A DNA stretch of 64,000 nt. Source: Devosia nitrariae (lineage in GTDB: Bacteria; Pseudomonadota; Alphaproteobacteria; Rhizobiales; Devosiaceae). Every line of letters begins with the position of its first letter. Position 1 is the stretch's first letter. The stretch covers positions 1 through 64,000 of the forward strand of contig NZ_BSNS01000034.1 in assembly GCF_030160115.1 (NCBI RefSeq), read 5' to 3'. Below the pieces are notes generated by a model. That model saw nothing but the letters and a program-made list of their open reading frames with translations. It ran no database searches and was not told the DNA's origin. A program made the position numbers and the translations under genes. Below, in pieces: positions 61,392 to 64,000 of this stretch.

Positions 61392-62405
61392 ATGGGCATC
61401 GCGGTTACGACGTTCGGCGACTTCAACGGCAAGCGGGTCGACCAGTTTCACCTCACGAGCGACACCGGCGTCGAGGTCGACATCATCGGTTATGGTGTCG
61501 TCGTGCGCGACTGGCGGGTACCGGTCGCGGGAAGCCCGCGCAGCGTCGTTCTGGGCTTTGACACCTTCGATGCCTACCCCGAGCACAGCCCGCACCTGGG
61601 CGCGCTCGCCGGGCGCGTCGCCAACCGCATCAAGGACGCCTCGTTCGAGCTCAACGGCAAAACCTATCGGCTGCCTGCAAACGAGGGGGCGCTGCACCTC
61701 CATGGCGGACGGGAGGGGCTCGGCCACCAGGTCTGGCAGGGTGAAGCGGACGAAGCCAACAACACGGTGCGCTTCACCCATTTCAGCCCGGATGGCGCCA
61801 TGGGCTATCCCGGCAACGTCAACTTCGAGGCCTACTACACGCTTTCGGGAAACCGGCTGAAGCTCGAGCTGCGCGCAACCACCGATGCGGCAACGCCCAT
61901 CAGCCTCGTCCAGCACCAGTATTTCAACCTCGGGACCACCGAGACCGTGCTCGACCACATGATGCAGGTCAATTCCAGCGCCTATACCGAACTCGGCAAG
62001 GACGACCTCTGCCCAACCGGCGCGATCCTGCCCTCGCGCGGCACGCCATACGACTTGCGCCAGCCGCGCACCATGCGCGATGCGGCCGGCAATCCGGTCG
62101 ATTATGATATCGGCCTGGTGCTCGACAGCGGCCGCAGCTTCGATGAACCGGTGGCGACGGTTGTCGGTCCCGACCAGGCGCTGACGCTGAAGCTCTGGAC
62201 CGACCGGCCGGGCCTACAGGTCTACAATGGCGTGTGGACGGACATTCCCGTCCCCGGCCTCAACGGCAAGCACTACGGCAGGCACTCCGGATTTTGCCTA
62301 GAGGATCAGGCATTCGCCGATGCGGTGCACAATCCGCACTTCCCCAACGTCATCCACTCGCCCGAGCGCCCCTACAACCACTGGTGCACGATCGAGATCG
62401 CCTGA
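61392..62405 (+). CDS. galM: Aldose 1-epimerase (galactose mutarotase family)
   Basis: 337 residues with GAGGAGGAAACGG upstream. Motifs GALAGRVANRI, LHLHGGREGLGHQVW (catalytic His) and FCLEDQAFADAVHNP (catalytic Glu). Interconverts sugar anomers, here most likely of xylose. Divergent from the LacI gene. The 136-base gap holds no obvious palindrome. Confidence 0.93.
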   Translation: MGIAVTTFGDFNGKRVDQFHLTSDTGVEVDIIGYGVVVRDWRVPVAGSPRSVVLGFDTFDAYPEHSPHLGALAGRVANRIKDASFELNGKTYRLPANEGALHLHGGREGLGHQVWQGEADEANNTVRFTHFSPDGAMGYPGNVNFEAYYTLSGNRLKLELRATTDAATPISLVQHQYFNLGTTETVLDHMMQVNSSAYTELGKDDLCPTGAILPSRGTPYDLRQPRTMRDAAGNPVDYDIGLVLDSGRSFDEPVATVVGPDQALTLKLWTDRPGLQVYNGVWTDIPVPGLNGKHYGRHSGFCLEDQAFADAVHNPHFPNVIHSPERPYNHWCTIEIA

Positions 62406-62410
62406 CCGCG

Positions 62411-62950
62411 ATGGAGACCTACATTGCGCTGATCCGGGCGATCGGCCCGCTGACCCACCCCAAGATGCCGATGGCAGGGCTGCGCGAAGCCTGCGCCAAG
62501 GCGGGTTTTTCCGACGTTTCGACGGTGCTGGCGACAGGTAATGTGCTGTTGCGCAGTGGCGAAAGCCGAGAAACAACGCTGAACAAGCTGCGGGCGGTTA
62601 TAGACGGCTTCGGTCTCGACAATGCGGTTGTCCTGCGCACCCCGGCCGAGCTCGCCGAGACCGCCGCCGCCAATCCCTTCCCGGATGCGCTCGATCACCC
62701 CAGCGACTATGCCGTGTTCTTTCTTGCCGAACCGGCAAAGGACGCGAGGTGGATCGCCAGTCACACCGGCTCGGAGCGGCTGCACCTCAGGGGCATGGAC
62801 CTTTATGTCGACTATCCCGAGGGCGTGACCGGTTCGAGGCTGATGCCTGCCAGGATCGAGAAGCGCCTTGGTGTGGTGACGACCTTCCGCAACTGGAATA
62901 CGCTCACCAAGCTCCTCGCCGCTGCCGAAAAGCTTGCCGGCGCCTCCTAG
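62411..62950 (+). CDS. DUF1697 family protein
   Basis: 179 residues. Family marks YIALIRAIGP, MAGLREACAKAGF, TVLATGNVLLRS and a C-terminal EKRLGVVTTFRNWNTLTKL. Function unknown; small cytosolic protein. Starts six bases after galM, so co-transcribed. Confidence 0.88.
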   Translation: METYIALIRAIGPLTHPKMPMAGLREACAKAGFSDVSTVLATGNVLLRSGESRETTLNKLRAVIDGFGLDNAVVLRTPAELAETAAANPFPDALDHPSDYAVFFLAEPAKDARWIASHTGSERLHLRGMDLYVDYPEGVTGSRLMPARIEKRLGVVTTFRNWNTLTKLLAAAEKLAGAS

Positions 62951-63273
62951 TGGCTCAGCACAGGGGTTGTGACGGCGTTTGATCGAAGTGGCATTTGGCG
63001 CGAGGCCACAGAGTAGTGTGGCTTGATCGCCGCGTTGCCGACATGGGCATCCGACAGCTACCGCACTCAGTCTCCGTGCATGTTGCTCCGTGCATGTTGC
63101 ACGTTCGGCCTGGGTCCTCGCGTCGAGGCGCGAGGATGACAGCGATGGGTGGCCTTGGTGGTCGGCAGAGCCCATCGGCTTGGTCTGGGGCGATGGTGCC
63201 AAGATGCCAAGACGCTGCGGCGGCTTTGGCAAGAAGCTTCACCACCCGCGATGGTAGGGGGCACCTTCTGGCC
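62951..63273. other. Non-coding stretch with a tandem repeat and a REP-like hairpin
   Basis: A perfect 14-base tandem duplication CTCCGTGCATGTTG at 63072-63085 and 63086-63099, and a hairpin TCCTCGCG-TCGAGG-CGCGAGGA at 63115-63136 followed by TGAC. Open frames through here look like noise. Between a rightward gene end and a leftward gene end. Confidence 0.5.
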
Positions 63274-63606
63274 CTACAAATCCCGGACGCGCTGACTGCG
63301 GATATCCGCGGCTTCCAGAGAGACCTTTTGAGCTGGCGATGTCCACCGGCTCACCGGGCGACGCGAGAACGCTCGCCAGAAACGCTCATTCTCGATTGCC
63401 AGATGAATATCCTGGCGCTCGATGCCAAGATCGACGAGGCGGGCTTGGCTCATCTCGAGCAGAGCGACGAGCGCGCGCCTGCGGGCGCGGGCCGCGCGCC
63501 AGGCAGCAGACCACCCGGCGACGACTTTCAATGCGCGGTGGGCCGGGGCGGTGGGCCGCTCAGGTGAATAGAGGACAATCGATTCGGGTTTGACATGCTC
63601 GGTCAT
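63274..63606 (-). CDS. DUF1127-like protein
   Basis: 110 residues with GAGGAGAGGAGCC before the ATG. The core ARRRALVALLEMSQARLVDLGIERQDI matches the DUF1127 pattern (Arg-rich helix then L-x-D-x-G). It is longer than the 50-residue DUF1127 microprotein at 27548. Divergent from a WYL-type regulator. Confidence 0.68.
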   Translation of the reverse strand: MTEHVKPESIVLYSPERPTAPAHRALKVVAGWSAAWRAARARRRALVALLEMSQARLVDLGIERQDIHLAIENERFWRAFSRRPVSRWTSPAQKVSLEAADIRSQRVRDL

Positions 63607-63670
63607 GGCTCCTCTCCTCGACGGTTCGGCGAAACGTTGTCGTCACCGGAGAAAGAACTTAGCGCGAGGC

Positions 63671-63689
63671 GCTGACAGGGCCTGTCAGC
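63671..63689. promoter_or_regulatory. Palindrome in the divergent gap before the WYL regulator
   Basis: GCTGACAGG-G-CCTGTCAGC, perfect 9-base arms. It lies 65 bases from the DUF1127-like start and 86 bases from the regulator start, a natural autoregulatory operator position. Confidence 0.55.
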
Positions 63690-63774
63690 AGTGGCAGAGT
63701 CCCATTGCAATGGGGTTCCCCAGCCGCCTCATCTGCGGTTATTTCGGGCCGTTACGAAGCGAGTCGGAGGCGAC

Positions 63775-64000
63775 ATGGACAAGACCGAGCGGCTCTTTGC
63801 GGTCATGGATGCGATGAGGCGCCACCGGCGGCCGGTTACGGCGGCACAGCTCGCCGAGGAGCAGAACGTGTCGGTGAGAACCCTCTATCGCGACGTGCAG
63901 ACGCTGATCGGGCTCGGCGCGCCTATCGATGGCGAGGCGGGCGTCGGTTACATGCTGCGGCCGGGCTTCTTCATGCCGCCCCTGATGTTCACGCCCGAGG
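63775..64000 (+). CDS. YafY/WYL-type transcriptional regulator, N-terminal part
   Basis: First 75 codons; runs off the right edge. DeoR-like HTH with LAEEQNVSVRTLYRDVQTL and the following GAPIDGEAGVGYML wing, diagnostic for HTH_11-WYL regulators. GGAGGCGAC precedes the ATG at 63775. Confidence 0.85.
   Translation, partial: MDKTERLFAVMDAMRRHRRPVTAAQLAEEQNVSVRTLYRDVQTLIGLGAPIDGEAGVGYMLRPGFFMPPLMFTPE

Overview
The window reads as chromosomal DNA of a GC-rich alphaproteobacterium of the Hyphomicrobiales (Rhizobiales), possibly a Devosia relative; the family-level guess is from memory of gene content and was not searched. Support comes from the conserved blocks mutS-glnD-murJ-trpS and miaB-phoH-ybeY-corC, a RegB/RegA (ActS/ActR) redox pair, MmcB, an Irr-type iron box in front of nfuA, and dense binding-protein ABC sugar importers with LacI/DeoR regulators. 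No tRNA, rRNA, CRISPR array, intact IS element or prophage was recognised.

Layout. 1-5900: a glycerol ABC importer (glpV, glpS, glpT, glpP, start of glpQ) read leftwards, with a divergent DeoR regulator followed by a decayed scrap of glpD. 5974-9780: a ribose/fructose-class importer operon (binding protein, permease, single-domain ATPase) that ends in its own LacI regulator. 10071-14371: a TTG-started EEP-family phosphodiesterase/nuclease, an RTX/cadherin-like secreted protein, a Nudix hydrolase, a calcineurin-like phosphoesterase and a small exported protein. 14604-18287: a class A PBP with a DPxTGQ-repeat tail, and an MFS carrier. 18292-24016: beta-CASP metallo-beta-lactamase, RegA/RegB, DUF2852, a YgjP-type metallopeptidase and MmcB. 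24021-30753: two tandem MFS carriers under a LysR gene, a DUF1127 microprotein, and three aldo/keto reductases in a row. 30937-35010: an Mla/Mce lipid transport operon. 35109-40559: a small acidic-tailed protein, miaB-phoH-ybeY-corC and an acetamidase. 40749-52386: nfuA, DUF3817, sulfotransferase, UspA, trpS, vapBC, murJ, glnD, mutS. 52588-62405: a complete xylose/xylan utilisation island (GH43, importer, xylA, xylB, LacI regulator, divergent galM). 62411-64000: DUF1697, a DUF1127-like gene and the start of a WYL-type regulator.

How it works together. Three separate binding-protein importers, two kinases/isomerases, a GH43 glycosidase and an epimerase point to a scavenger of glycerol and plant-type sugars. 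Each importer has a DeoR or LacI regulator beside it, and I found palindromes or phased repeats where their operators should lie. All three binding-protein genes are followed by a strong GC hairpin, a common way to raise binding-protein expression over the membrane parts.

Most rewarding second looks: the two glycerol ATPases carry complementary motif losses that would fall in one composite ATP site; a glpD remnant lies behind glpR; a 17-codon ilvC remnant lies between the sulfotransferase and UspA genes; ybeY seems to lack any ATG/GTG/TTG at its conserved N-terminus and overlaps phoH by CTGA; four related palindromic intergenic elements occur; and the PBP has a DPxTGQ repeat tail. I saw no clear case for an entirely new multi-gene system.
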